Part shown: one piece after another, positions 44,568 through 55,302 of the stretch | How positions within the stretch are numbered: position 1 is the first letter of the stretch | How the letters are laid out: each line of letters opens with the position of its first letter | Assembly (NCBI GenBank): GCA_050084515.1 | Contig: CM114273.1 | Span: 18,476,001-18,540,000, forward strand | DNA: 64,000 nucleotides | DNA from: Blasia pusilla | Taxonomy: Eukaryota > Marchantiophyta > Marchantiopsida > Blasiales | Direction: 5' to 3' | Translations under genes and position numbers: made by a program | The notes under the pieces: model-generated | Told to the model about the DNA's origin: nothing | The model's database searches: none | What the model saw: only the letters and a program-made list of their open reading frames with translations

Positions 44568-45720
44568 TTTTATCTGTTACATCGTTATTACATTTTTCCA
44601 CCAATACAATAGAATTTTCATATCTATCATTGGTTGAATGCTCGTTTGAATGACTTCACTTTTATCATCAGGATATAAGATTGGAAGGTCTCTTTTGATT
44701 GATGACGGGGCATTATCTTTGATTGTTGCAAATGCAAACAATGATGAATCACCAATTAGACACCATATAGAACTTATGTTGTGCCATCTAGCATAACATG
44801 GTAAGAGAATTAGAACATGTGTATGATGCAGTGGTCCATGTCGTCCATAGGCCATAAAAAGGCTATCTCTGGTTTTTGGGCATTCGGAAAGGATGTGTGA
44901 GTTAGAATAGGATATCCTAGTGCATCCCGTTTGTAGAGAGAATATGGACATTGAGATAGAAATGCAAAGAATCTTGGAGAATGTCTCGGGGCTTTACGGA
45001 CCCTCTAGAGGGAGTTGAAGTCAATATGGACACCTTAAAGGCCTGGCTCCCTTAACCCATAGATTTGAATGTCTTATTTGTTGTTAGCATTGGAGACATT
45101 ATAGATATTCACCTCTTTGTGCACTTGCTACTAGAAAAATCATCATATTGTGATAAAGGCCTAACATTTTTCTTTATATGCTGTTAACAAGTGTTTTCCA
45201 TATGTTGTAGAAGTAAATGCAAAGGACCTAGTTGCAAGAGGTGCACTGTGGGAGTTGGTGCACATTTCCCGAGAATGTACTCGGGAGGACATCCGCAATC
45301 TTGCCCACCGCACCTTAAATGCAAGTAACACTTTTCAAATAGAGTTAAAAAGGTTAGAGTTGGTATACTAAAATTTCAAAATTAGGGACGTTAATGTCAT
45401 TTATTTCCAAATCTGACTATCCTTGTCAGTGTTTGGTTAGAGGTGGGTGTAAATTAGAGATTACGAAACACCTTGACTAATTCTTTTGTATCATTCTAAC
45501 AGCCTATGCTCGCACACAAACTTATCTTGAAGTGCTCCTCACTTTTTCTCAAACACCACGCCTCTGTCTTCTCCTTTTAGTGTAGCACACCTTGGGACAA
45601 AGTAAACCACTTGCTAACAAGGGTTTATATGGCTTGAGTTGTACAAGAGTCAAACTGACATCCATGGAGAATTCATGTGGGGACATCTGGTGGCCTCATA
45701 ATCTTGAACCATCTCTTTGT
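44568..45720. other. Anonymous region
   Basis: The minus-strand frame 44577-44951 has no recognisable domain. No other gene is seen. Confidence 0.4.
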
Positions 45721-45727
45721 TGCTAGT

Positions 45728-46138
45728 TCAATTTTCACCAAGGCTATGGAGCTTGGTAGAGGGTAAAATACACGTAATAAACTGGAACACTGGATAGGAT
45801 ACACTCACTGGCATAGAGGCAGGTGCTTCACTAGGAGTAGGGTCTAGATCACGATTTCCATGAGGAGAGGATACAACTCTTGGATTTTCAGATCTCTCCC
45901 TGGAACCCCTTATATCCTCATGGTCCCTTCTCAAGTTCATGGAAATCAATTCCATCAACTTTGTAAAGTTCTCTTGTTGATTAGCAATAGCAGTCTGTAT
46001 GCTTGCCTCTACCATGTCCAAGCTGCTCGAGAATGCATCCATGCGATCAATTCTGTAAGTCGTAGACTTAGGCAACAACTCCTCCATGGACTTTAATCGT
46101 GCAGAGATCTCTAGCAGCTGAGATGATTTTGTAGCCAC
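45728..46138 (-). CDS. Coiled-coil frame, possibly a gag N-terminus
   Basis: 136 codons with a helical, heptad-like first half (LLEISARLKSMEELLPKS, FSSSLDMVEASIQTAIANQQ, FTKLMELISMNLRR) and then a polar, Pro-rich part. Such layouts occur at the start of gypsy gag proteins, but there is no specific match. It could be part of the remnants at 46.2-47.2 kb. Confidence 0.25.
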   Translation of the reverse strand: MATKSSQLLEISARLKSMEELLPKSTTYRIDRMDAFSSSLDMVEASIQTAIANQQENFTKLMELISMNLRRDHEDIRGSRERSENPRVVSSPHGNRDLDPTPSEAPASMPVSVSYPVFQFITCILPSTKLHSLGEN

Positions 46139-46159
46139 CTATTCTTTCCTTCTAAAGTT

Positions 46160-47230
46160 GTGGTGATCCAACCAATTTTTTTCACACCCACTTTACCGAC
46201 CTTCATCCCCTCACCATGCACGCTACTCTCGACCAGTGAGTCTACACATGACATATATGTCAGAGTAGTACATACACATCATACAACTTTCCCACCATCA
46301 TCCTATGAAATATAATGAACTAGGAATTGAAGATTTCAAATGGATAGATTCTTACTATTCCACCCTTGCCCTGTTGGACAATATCCACCATATAACGAGT
46401 TTGGCTTGGAGTTTCGTGCATAGGGTCCATCTCTAACACCTTACGACGTATCTGCGTGTCCTTGTCCACTATATTGTACACCAACTTGATGTTTTCCTAG
46501 AATACGATTATCAAGTACATGCCCATGTGCAACATCCCTTGCCCGAGTACGTTGCCCCCAAATTGTCCCTTTTTTCCAATCCAATGCATACCACCAATTA
46601 GAGAAAATGTCTTTGAAATGCTAGTAACCTTGAAACACAATTTTAGACACACATCCAGTCTAATTGAAACATGGAAATTACTTGCGTCATCTTTTCCCCA
46701 AAAATTGATGGATAGGGTTCCTTAGGAGTCGGGAGCTCATCTAAGCTTGATTGATCGTCTTCACCAAAGGCTGCAACAAACTCTAAACACAAGTGGAAGA
46801 CTCTTCACCTCAAGTATGAGCATCAATGTCATCAGTAGATTGTGCCATCGATGGCAATACCTTTCCAAGCAATCAAGAGCTACTCCTCTTCGGTCCAATA
46901 TGCAAACTCTAAGATTTGACATAACCTCTTTGATGCGATGAAATTCTCTGCGTAGAAGGATGACGAAGAATTCAAGAGCAACCCGAACAAGCAGAACAAC
47001 CTTGGGTCGCCTAACACAATATGGGACGAGTGTCAACGCAACGCAAGCATCATGAACCATGTTGTGCACATACACATCACTACACAACATACATCGATAT
47101 CATTGAACATATAGACAAACACACATGATTCTATGTTGATTCGTGGCATCCAAACAACGAGATGAGAAGTACCAAAATATTTCCAATTAATCAATCAAAT
47201 CCCTCTCAACATCTCACACTAAGCTTTCTA
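46160..47230 (-). repeat. Gypsy LTR-related remnant
   Basis: 47063-47190 matches 52057-52200 (TACACATC.CTACACAACATACATCG, GGCATCCAAACAAC, GAGAAGTACCAAAATAT) and, more weakly, the plus-strand sequence near 11130-11170. It is therefore LTR-like sequence of the PHD-gypsy lineage. The minus-strand frame inside (47090-46761) shows no known domain. Confidence 0.45.
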
Positions 47231-47669
47231 TGGTGAGCACTCTCTCTCATGTCAAACCAAACCCACTCTCCTAATGAGAGGCTTGGGTCACACACACAAA
47301 GGAAGGAGGACCATAGCTCCGCTGCCTCATGCCAAGAGGTTCAACAAAGAGAGAATGAACTCTCAAGCTCTCTCTCTTTGAGGTATACCCCCTTCCCTCT
47401 CCCAAGCCCTCTCCACGGTAATCTATGCTCGCACGTCATCTCCTTGGATCTTGACCTATTGTAGCAGGTCAAGGTTCACTTCCCAAAGTGGAAATTCAAC
47501 AATACCAAAAACAATAACTTACCCAAAATAGCAAGTTTCTTAATATGGCTCCAAATGAACCGAAACGAAGGGAAAACCTACTCTCTCAAACTACTCGAGC
47601 CCTGAGGAGGTCATCCTTGACCTCCTAAGGCTATCCTTCCATATTTGTGAAGGCGCTCTTCTTGATCTC

Positions 47670-47920
47670 TGTGAGAAAATAGAAAGTGACGAAATCACTG
47701 AAATCTTTATAAAACTTAGAGATACAAAGTGGCCTAGTCCGTCCGTGCGCTCACAGAAGAGCTTCGATGGAACTTGAACTGGGAGATAACTCAACACACG
47801 AGAATACGCTACCGTTGTGGCTCCCGACTATTTGACTACTCGGGAAAACTAGGGTTTTTACCTATTTTTCTTCATTTCTATTAATAGAAAAATTTAACTA
47901 TCTAACCCTATATTGCATCA
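47670..47920 (-). repeat. Partial copia LTR
   Basis: It starts TGTGAGAAAATAGAAAGTGACG and follows the LTRs at 49043, 51620, 54909 and 60350 until ...CCCTATATTGCATCA, then breaks into unrelated coding sequence. The break falls at the hairpin site of the LTR. Confidence 0.8.
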
Positions 47921-47974
47921 AGATGCCCTCCATCAGTGCCATCAGCTTTACCACCTGTCACAACGGGGACAAGA

Positions 47975-48682
47975 TCAATAAACTACACTGAATTGCCAAT
48001 GAATTGCAACATGGGCCTTCACATAATTCAAAAAACACAGATCCTCTCTTACCCGCTCGAAGATTGGGTCGGTGTCTTGGCCAGCCAACTGCTCTGGGAC
48101 AGCATCTGGCAAGTCCACTGGAAACTCGTCGATCCGATAGAGGTCCATTTCTTCCGCCGGGCTTAGAGATGAGGATGACCGCTCTCTTGCTTCTTCAGCG
48201 ATGTCCATCATCTCCACGCTAGCGGTCCTCATGACCTCATCGTCCGTGACTTGAACTTCGGCCGTTTTTGCTATATTGATTGTGTCCTCGGACTTCATCG
48301 GGGACATTTCCCGCATCTCAACACTTTCGGTTGGACGGGCAGGGCTTTCTTCAATGGCTATTGCTTTTTCCCTCCGAGCTTTAGCTAATTCTGCTCTCCT
48401 CACCGACGCGTCCAGACGCTTCTTTTCTCGCTTTTCGTCGGTGACCCTTTTCTTCAAGGCTTGCGACGCCTCAGCCTCTGCGTTCAGTTTTTTGAGTGCC
48501 TCCTATACACGTTTTGCAAGAAGCTCATGCTTATGCATCTCCGCTTCCCTTTCCCGCTCCTCGATTTCTTGCTGCCTTATCTCATTGGCCGAACAAGGCC
48601 CTGGAGATGGTGACGTAGGAGTCCTCATGGACTTGGGAGTGAAGCTCCCAGCCTTGTTTGCTTGATATTTTTTCCTCGTCAT
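47975..48682 (-). pseudogene. Uncharacterised element-associated protein, copy 2
   Basis: From the ATG at 48682 the minus strand reads MTRKKYQANKAGSFTP, a Ser/Pro patch, then a very charged helical region (EIRQQEIEERERE, AELAKARREKAIAIEE) and an acidic C-terminal part with DEFPVDLPDAVPEQL and TDPIFERV. One in-frame TAG at 48503-48505 interrupts it; the frame is otherwise continuous to 47975. The N-terminal and acidic blocks match copy 1 at 731-1490. It lies between copia LTR pieces, suggesting carriage by or insertion into that element. Function unknown; the coiled coil suggests self-association. Confidence 0.55.
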
Positions 48683-48770
48683 TTTTCCCGGAAATGCCTC
48701 CACCTATATTCACGATGAATCGCTTGATGAGTCGCCTTGCTGATGTCGAGATGAGTCGCCTTGATGGGTA

Positions 48771-48888
48771 GCTCGAATCATCTCACGATCGTTTGCTCGA
48801 ATCGTCTCGCGATCGTTCACTCGAATCGTCTCGCGATCGTTAGCTCGTATCATCTCGCGATCGTTCGCTCGAATCGTCTCGAGATGAG
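48771..48888. repeat. 24-bp tandem repeat, about five units
   Basis: Units start at 48771, 48795, 48819, 48843 and 48867 and read GCTCGAATCGTCTCGCGATC plus GTTC with few changes. On the minus strand they encode an octapeptide repeat (ANDRETIR). The 24-bp unit keeps the frame. It lies just upstream of the copy-2 protein start. Confidence 0.9.
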
Positions 48889-49042
48889 TCACTGTGTAAA
48901 GCGCCCCTTGGTATCTGGTCAGCTGCTGCACGGAAGAGCAATTGAGATCGCGAAATGAAAAACCGGAAATGAGTGATTTCTCCCCTATTTGTACTTTTCG
49001 AGTCGTTGGGCTGACCGTTGGGTCGCATCGTCCTTCCGACGG

Positions 49043-49473
49043 TGTGAGAAAACAGAAAGTGACGAAATCACTGAAATCTTTACAAAACTTAGAGATACAA
49101 AGTGGCCTAGTCTTTCCGTGCGCTCACACAAGAGCTTCGATGGAACCTGAACTGGGAGATAACTCGACATACGAGAATGCGCTACCGCTGCGGCTCCCGA
49201 CTATTTGACTACTCGAGAAAACTAGGGTTTTTACCTATTTTTCTTCGTTTCTATTAATAGAAAATTTTTGCCCTATATTGCATCAGGGTGCCCCGCACCC
49301 TGATGCAATATAGGGTTAGATAAACCTAGTAACGCTACTCCGTAAACCACCTACGTCATATTACTATGACTCCTTCGATGTCTAAGTCGGAACCATCGAT
49401 CCAGGCTTCTCCTCATAAAAGGGGGCCGATCAGATCAATAGTGCTCAGAGGAGTGGATGTTGAGAATCCAACA
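49043..49473 (-). repeat. Copia A 3' LTR (with 21-bp-arm hairpin)
   Basis: On the minus strand it starts TGTTGGATTCTCAACATC and ends TTTCTCACA, 431 bp. Inside, 49271-49291 and 49295-49315 are perfect inverted repeats with loop CCC (CCCTATATTGCATCAGGGTGC arm). Confidence 0.9.
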
Positions 49474-49479
49474 TCCCCC

Positions 49480-50201
49480 CTCAATATCCACTCTCATGTG
49501 GACTACTGTCTTGGACCTATGCCAAGACCCTTCAGATGTCGGTGAAGCTGATCTCCGCTCAAGGCTTTCGTGAAGATGTCTGCACAGTTATCCTCTGTTG
49601 GAATAGACTAACTTCAAAACGTCTCTCTCGATCAATTCACGAACAAAGTGGTACTGGATCTCTATGTGCTTCGTACGAGCATGAAACACAGGATTATGTG
49701 CTATGGCAATGCAACTCTGATTCTCACATCAAACTACACTAGCACTTTCTGGTGCTTCTCCTATGTCCTCCAATATCCATCTCAACCATATTGCTTCACA
49801 AGAAGCATAACAAGCCGCCTTGTACTCTGCCTAGGTAGAAGAAAGAGCCACTATAGGTTGCTTCTTGCTGACCCATGACTCCACACCTGATCCAACCAAG
49901 AAGCAATAACCCGAAACTGATCTTCGAGAATCTGAATCTCCTGCCCAATCCGAGTCACAAAAACCTGTCATTTCCGTCCCTGCTCCATAGGTGATGCCGT
50001 ACTCGATAGTGCCTTTGATGTACTTCAGCACACGCATCCCTACGTTCCAATGGTTCTCATGAGGCTAAGTTGAGAACCTACTCAACACTCCCACAGCGAA
50101 GCTAATGTCTGGTCTACTGTTACACAAAAATATCCAACTGCCTACAAGCTTTCTGTACAACTTTTCATCTACCAATGGTGAAATATCCTCCATCGAGAGT
50201 T
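49480..50201 (-). pseudogene. Copia A: end of RT and RNase H
   Basis: The minus strand starts with LYRKLVGSWIFLCNSRPDIS and then gives MRVLKYIKGTIEYGITYGAG and the RNase H motifs FCDSDWAGDSDS, RRSVSGYCFLVGSG, SWVSKKQPIVALSST. Frames break before and after (50037 and 49831). The C-terminal part (ARTKHIEIQYHFVREL) is readable to about 49600. Confidence 0.8.
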
Positions 50202-50225
50202 TCTAACTCTCGATGGAGGATATTT
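50181..50225. repeat. Perfect inverted repeat at a deletion junction, 21-bp arms, 3-nt loop
   Basis: Left arm 50181-50201 (AAATATCCTCCATCGAGAGTT), loop TCT, right arm 50205-50225. The left arm is normal copia RT sequence (compare 57025-57050). The right arm is its inverted copy and then joins pre-integrase sequence. It marks the exact site of the 1.9-kb deletion. Confidence 0.9.
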
Positions 50226-51547
50226 ACTTACTGCTACTAAAATCTGTACCTACACTTGTCGTGAAAGCATACAACTCGTAGATATTTCCACGTCGTATAC
50301 CTTCACCCACTACTTTCCCATTGGCATCCTCAATGATTGCTCTAGTTTTCTTGAAACAAACTTCTAGGTCACGATCACATAATACTGCTACCGAAATCAA
50401 ATTTCGCTTCAACTCTGGTACGTACAGTACATCAGTTAACTTCTTTTCATCTCCTTTTTGTGAGACTAAAGAAATTGTGCCTTTCCCTTCTACAGGGCAC
50501 TTTGCATTATTCCCAACAGTAACAACGATGGGCTCTCAGAGAATTTGAAGGAGCTATACCAATCCTTATGATTGGTCATATGCCTAGATGCTCCACTATC
50601 GAGCACCCATGCATCTTCACTCTTTGTCTTAGTGGAATGTTCTGCCTGTGTGCAAAACTCTTTTACTGCTACCCAAGCATCTACTTCATGTTCTCCCAGT
50701 TCTACAGAATTTCCAGACTCCTTCTTAGGTCTTAAACAACCGTTCTTCTCATCCTGACTCCTCTTTCTACAATCTTTGATAAGATTACCTAGCTTACCAC
50801 AATAAAAGCATTTGAAGGTTTTTCTTGGAAATTTCTTCTTGACATTTGAACTGTAATCCTGATTTCTACCTCTCTGTACGTTGGCAGTAAATGCTGCATC
50901 ACTTCCCTCTCTTGCTTTGAAGCGCATTTCCTCTTCTACCAACATTGTACTAAATTGTTCGAAAGTAAGCGGCGTGGGTCTTACTTGAGTATTTTGTGCA
51001 GTGACCAAACTGTCATACCTTGGAGGAAAAATCCTTATGCACCGACGTGCCAAATCTTCGCTAGACTTTGAAATTCCTACGGACGCCATCTGATCTTGAA
51101 GAGTCTTGATCCTTATCAAAAATTGTTGTGCGCTTTCTCCTACTGAAAATTTCTCGGACGTAAGCTGATTCTCCAGATTATGAATTCGAGTCTCATTCCT
51201 TGTTTCATACTAATTCTTCAAAATGTTTCACGCCTCACCAGTAGTGGTTGTATGTTGATGAGAGTCATGACAGAATCAGTTACATTCATGACAATCGCAT
51301 ATAGAGCATCAACGTTTCTGCGTCTCCATGCCAACAATACAACATGATCGATATCCCCAGATGAAGATGAACATGCAGAACTCAAACTAGCTTGTGGATT
51401 TGAATCGACCCCTGTGACCGTTTCCCAGATCTCAAATGATTCGAGAACAGTTCTCATTTTGAACTTCCACAACGTATAGTTAGACCCATCTAACTTCCCT
51501 TCATCCAGCGGAGGAGGGCGAGCACGAACTGACGAAGAAGTAGCCAT
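50226..51547 (-). pseudogene. Copia A: gag, zinc knuckle, protease, start of pre-integrase
   Basis: Gag starts at 51547 (MATSSSVRARPPPLDEGKLDG, with YTLWKFKMRTVLESFEIWE, the copia gag/UBN2-type start). A frameshift at about 51220 leads to the frame 51119-50490. There CFYCGKLGNLIKDC is a zinc knuckle with Asn in the His position, and WVLDSGASRHMT is the aspartic protease site. After a further break, 50412-50224 gives MKRNLISVAVLCDRDLEV and the start of GAG-pre-integrase, cut off by the deletion. Confidence 0.85.
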
Positions 51548-51607
51548 CTCTCAAGATTTTGTGCTAACACACTAGATCACCAGATACAAAATACTGGAAA
51601 ACCTACT

Positions 51608-51619
51608 GCTCTGATATCA
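51608..51619 (-). promoter_or_regulatory. Copia A primer-binding site (tRNA-iMet)
   Basis: The minus strand reads TGATATCAGAGC directly after the LTR end. It is complementary to the 3' end of initiator tRNA-Met with one mismatch. Confidence 0.85.
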
Positions 51620-52030
51620 TGTGAGAAAACAGAAAGTGACGAAATCATTGAAATCTTTACAAAACTTAGAGATACAAAGTGGCCTAGTCTATCCATGCGC
51701 TCATAGAAGAGCTTCGATGGAACGTGAGTGGGAGATAACTCGACATATGAGAATGCGCTACCGCTGCGGCTCCCGACTATTTGACTTCTCGGGAAAACTA
51801 GGGTTTTTACCGATTTTTCTTCGTTTCTATTAATAGAAAAATTTAACTATCTAACCCTATATTGCATCAGGGTTAGATAAACCTAGTAACGCTACTCCGT
51901 AAACCACCTACGTCATATTACTATGACTCCTTCGACGTCTAAGTCGGAACCATCGATCCAGGCTTCTCCTCATAAAAGGGGGCCGATCAGATCAATGGTG
52001 CTCAGAGGAGTGGATGTTGAGAATCCAACA
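51620..52030 (-). repeat. Copia A 5' LTR
   Basis: 411 bp with the same ends as the other LTRs. The hairpin site has only the short version (TATCTAACCCT...AGGGTTAGATA). Confidence 0.9.
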
Positions 52031-52370
52031 ATCTTGCTGATCTATCCTAAAAGACGTGATAATTGTCGTGCATATACACATCGCTACACAACATACATCG
52101 GTGTCACCGAATATACATATAAATATACATGATTCCATGCTATCTCATGGCATCCAAACAACCAGACGAGAAGTACCAAAATATCTCCAATTGTCCCCTA
52201 GCTAGTGGCTAGGTCCCCCTAACTCTAAATAGTCATATATCCCAACCTACCATGACATACATCTCTTGGATGCTAAGAGCAAAAAGGCAAGGTGCTTATG
52301 TGGCCCCATTGTTAGTCGCCTTCTTGTCATCCATGTCATAGACACGAGTCAGAATGTAAAACTACCCACT

Positions 52371-52760
52371 CTATATACATCTGGGACACATCAATCGTCC
52401 CCGAAAAACCCTAGTAAGAGATGGTGTCAAACATGCCATATACCATCCTCTTGAACATCTATTACAGACTAGAATAGTGGTTGTACCACAGGCAGAACCA
52501 CACAACATACATCGCAAGCTTAGAGGAACTACTTCTAAGCTCGGATCAACTGTATTATCAATATTAGGAAGGTGACATGGCGCACAATTACGCACATGGT
52601 CCTTCTAATCCATACCATCGCGTCTCTCCAATAAGAGAACACCAGATGGCAAAACCTCACGCACTCTTAAGATATTGTGCCTTGCAATCACATCCAACAT
52701 CGTGGATGCCATTTGCTGCAAGAATACATAGTCTCCTTGATGAAACCTTCAGATAGTACG
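52371..52760 (-). pseudogene. Gypsy post-integrase region and PHD finger
   Basis: MASTMLDVIARHNILRV and EVLPSGVLLLERRDGMD precede VRNCAPCHLPNIDNTV and then CMLCGSACGTTTILVCNRC, SRGWYMACLTPSL, RGRLMCPRC (52511-52377), ending in a stop. This is a C4HC3 PHD layout with Tyr in place of the His; the plus-strand relative has His there. The location is the polyprotein C-terminus, where chromoviruses carry a chromodomain. A stop and frame change separate the two parts. Confidence 0.6.
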
Positions 52761-53417
52761 TCAATAATAACCTACCTGGATGGTCGCATGCCTCAACGTA
52801 TCTCGATGCTGCACAATCACCAAGTTCTCAAATGCCATGGCCATCACTCTCTGAAACAACTCAGCCCTCCGAGAACATGCTCGCATCCATACATCAAGAT
52901 CATCAAGGTTCAACATCTCACCAATATCTCGACGAATGGCCCTAGGTAAATTTAGCTCTCGGCCATAAAGTAGCAAGTATGGTGAGAAAGACGCTAAGGA
53001 TGCATGCTTGCTGAATCTATACCCCATTGCCAACCACGGCAATTGGAGGTCCCTATCTCCTAGATGATCTCTCTACAAGCCATACTTGTGTAATCCTCTC
53101 TTCACGGTCTGCACAACCCTGTCCGCTACTCCATACGCCTCAGGATAATCTCGCGAAGTAGTGCGGTGGTCGATCAACGTCTGATCATACAAGGCTTGAA
53201 ACTCCTTGCGAGACTCTATGCCCTATTTTGTCAACACCACAGCTTGTGTGCCAAAATGACTCAAAACTTGATCTAGAAAGGCATAGGCTACTCCCTCACT
53301 CGCTTTGTCAGGCAATGCAACCAAATATATCCACTTCGAGAAGTGCTCGACCATTACTAACACATAACGACTATCGCGCTCCGTAAAGGTAAAGGTCCTG
53401 CAAAATCCAAAATCCAT
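52761..53417 (-). pseudogene. Gypsy integrase catalytic core
   Basis: 53417-53223 reads MDFGFCRTFTFTERDSRYVL, VMVEHFSKWIYLVALPD and AYAFLDQVLSHFGTQAVVL, the start of the integrase core. A broken stretch follows, then 53042-52761 with MPWLAMGYRFSKHASLASFS, PYLLLYGREL, the end of the core ('S.YlLlYGRe.'). The middle, with the second catalytic Asp, is disrupted. Confidence 0.75.
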
Positions 53418-53739
53418 CTATAACCTAAACCCATGATCAGAAGTGGATGCAATTGTGGAGTTAGAGCATTGAACGATGCTCAGACTTGATCACACACCAT
53501 ACACAGGAAACAAACTGTTGAACATCCGTTTGCATGCCTCGCCACCAATATTGTATATGCATCAAGATGTAAGTCCGCTTCACTCCAAAATAAATTGACT
53601 CCCGTGGGCATGACACACCAAACATGCTCTCTGTGAAAGATGAGGCACTACACGTACTCTACCATCCTCCCAAACTCGCAACACATGTATCCCCTCCCAT
53701 AGGAACCATCTGCACTAGAACAATTCAAGAGTTTTATGA

Positions 53740-54335
53740 CTGACTCATATGACTCCCTCAAGTCATATATGTCTTAAAATGATTGGAAATGACAGATGAC
53801 TCATAGAGTCATAGAAGACTAGTCATCTACTATACCATGACTCGAGTCATTATAGGATGAGAGACCTAGTCATTCATTTAAATGACTAACACATCACCAA
53901 AGTGAATAATATTGACAGACTCTAGTCATATAATATGACGACCATATCATCATATGACGTGGCAAGTTGTCAAGTACGATTACTTAAATCATGACATATG
54001 CCACATTGTATGAGTCAACTGTAGTCATATTGTTGAGAGAATTTCAGAAATATGACTTTCAATGGTTATATACGACTCAACAAATGAGGCGGTCTTTGTG
54101 TATGATCCAAGTTTGAATGTGAATATGACGAGGAACTTAAATATATGATCATTTTAAATGAATCCATATTTTATTATTATTTTTAATATATATTTTCTTA
54201 TGACTAGAATCTAACTTCTTTATGACTGATATTTTGCATGACAGGTTTGAATGAACCCAAGATTCATTAATATGACTACATGATAGATGAATATGACTAG
54301 GTACCCACACATATGACTTTTAAATGACTGTAGAT
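53740..54335. repeat. Segment saturated with ATGACT/AGTCAT motifs
   Basis: About twenty ATGACT or AGTCAT hexamers occur in both orientations, many within longer palindromes (AAGTCATATATG; AATGACTCGAGTCATT-like near 53855; ATATGACT repeatedly). The sequence is AT-rich and non-coding. The first 24 bases match 28262-28285. Confidence 0.75.
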
Positions 54336-54523
54336 TGTTTCAGTAGTCTTATATTGAAGAAAAGTAAATTTAGCAACAAAAAAGTGATCACAAAGATTAC
54401 TACAAGTAATCAAAAGTAATTTCTCTGGAGAGTCTAAGATTTCATAGAGAACCAGTCAAAAGAAAATCCACTACTGTAAGTAAATATTGTCTACATGTAG
54501 GCATGAACGTTTGATATTAGCCT

Positions 54524-54913
54524 ATGATTTTTTCAAATTTACTTCAGGCCAAAGTACTGAACCTCCAAGAGCATCACCTAGAGTGTATTGGGGTGGCATA
54601 TCAACCTCATTTGGTTGCCATAACTTATGATCCAAGAATGCAAGATGGAAAATCTTTATATCCATCCGTACCACCCCCATGGGATATCACTCTCGTGAAT
54701 TTTTTATTGTCCACTCAAGCCGATTATAACAATAGTGCCCAGAATTTTCCTACTGAGCTTGGGCTTTTGGAGTTGAACCTCATCTCCTATACGAATTTGC
54801 AAACCCAAGATCCCCGGATGAATCTTTGGAGGAAACAAATGCATAAACTTGGTGTTGGACATATAACGCAACACACTATTAGTTACAATTTCTTCAATTG
54901 TAATATTATGTGA
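54524..54913 (+). CDS. Hypothetical frame truncated by the copia LTR
   Basis: 129 codons (MIFSNLLQAKVLNLQEHHLE, PPPWDITLVNFLLSTQAD, TELGLLELNLI). It runs into the copia B LTR at 54909. I recognise no domain. It could be coding or chance. Confidence 0.2.
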   Translation: MIFSNLLQAKVLNLQEHHLECIGVAYQPHLVAITYDPRMQDGKSLYPSVPPPWDITLVNFLLSTQADYNNSAQNFPTELGLLELNLISYTNLQTQDPRMNLWRKQMHKLGVGHITQHTISYNFFNCNIM

Positions 54914-55302
54914 GAAAACAGAAAATGACGAAATCACTGAAATCTTTACAAAACTTAGAGATACAAAGTGGCCTAGTCCCTCCGTGCGCTCACAGAAGAG
55001 CTTCGATGGAACCTGAACATGGAGATAATTGACATACGAGAACGCGCTATCACTTCGGCTCCCGACTGTTTCACTACTCGGGAAACTAGGATTTTTATCT
55101 ATTTTTCTTCGTTTCTATTAATAGGAAAAATTTCAATATAGGGTTAGATAATCCTAATAAGGCTACTCCTGAAAACCACCTACGTTATATTACTATGACT
55201 CCTTTGACGTCTAAGTTGGAACCATCAATCTAGGCTTCTCCTCATACAAGGAGGCCGATCAGATTAATGGTGCTTATAGAAGTGGATGTTGAGAATCCAA
55301 CA
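54909..55302 (-). repeat. Copia B 3' LTR
   Basis: 394 bp, ends TGTGAGAAAAC...GAATCCAACA on the plus strand. It lacks the hairpin: TTAATAGGAAAAATTTC joins directly to AATATAGGGTTAGATAA. Confidence 0.88.

Larger units (their letters stand above)
49043..52030 (-). mobile_element. Ty1/copia element A (-), internally deleted
   Basis: LTRs lie at 51620-52030 (5') and 49043-49473 (3'). A tRNA-iMet primer site is at 51608-51619 (TGATATCAGAGC on the minus strand, one change from TGGTATCAGAGC). A polypurine tract (GAGGGGGGA) lies at 49474-49482. Between them are gag, zinc knuckle, protease, a piece of pre-integrase and the end of RT plus RNase H. About 1.9 kb present in element B (end of pre-integrase, integrase, most of RT) is missing. 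No matching target duplication flanks the LTR pair (GACGG and ATCTT). Confidence 0.85.
52031..53735 (-). mobile_element. PHD-bearing Ty3/gypsy remnant (-)
   Basis: The minus strand has an integrase zinc region (about 53690-53460), catalytic core (53417-52761), a post-integrase region and a PHD finger (52511-52377). LTR-like sequence (52230-52031) follows and abuts copia A. It has the same order and sequence type as the plus element at 7.7-11.9 kb. RT and gag are absent. Confidence 0.7.

Noticed and set aside
48771-48888. CRISPR-like short array
   Set aside because: Units are directly adjacent with no spacers, so this is a simple tandem repeat.
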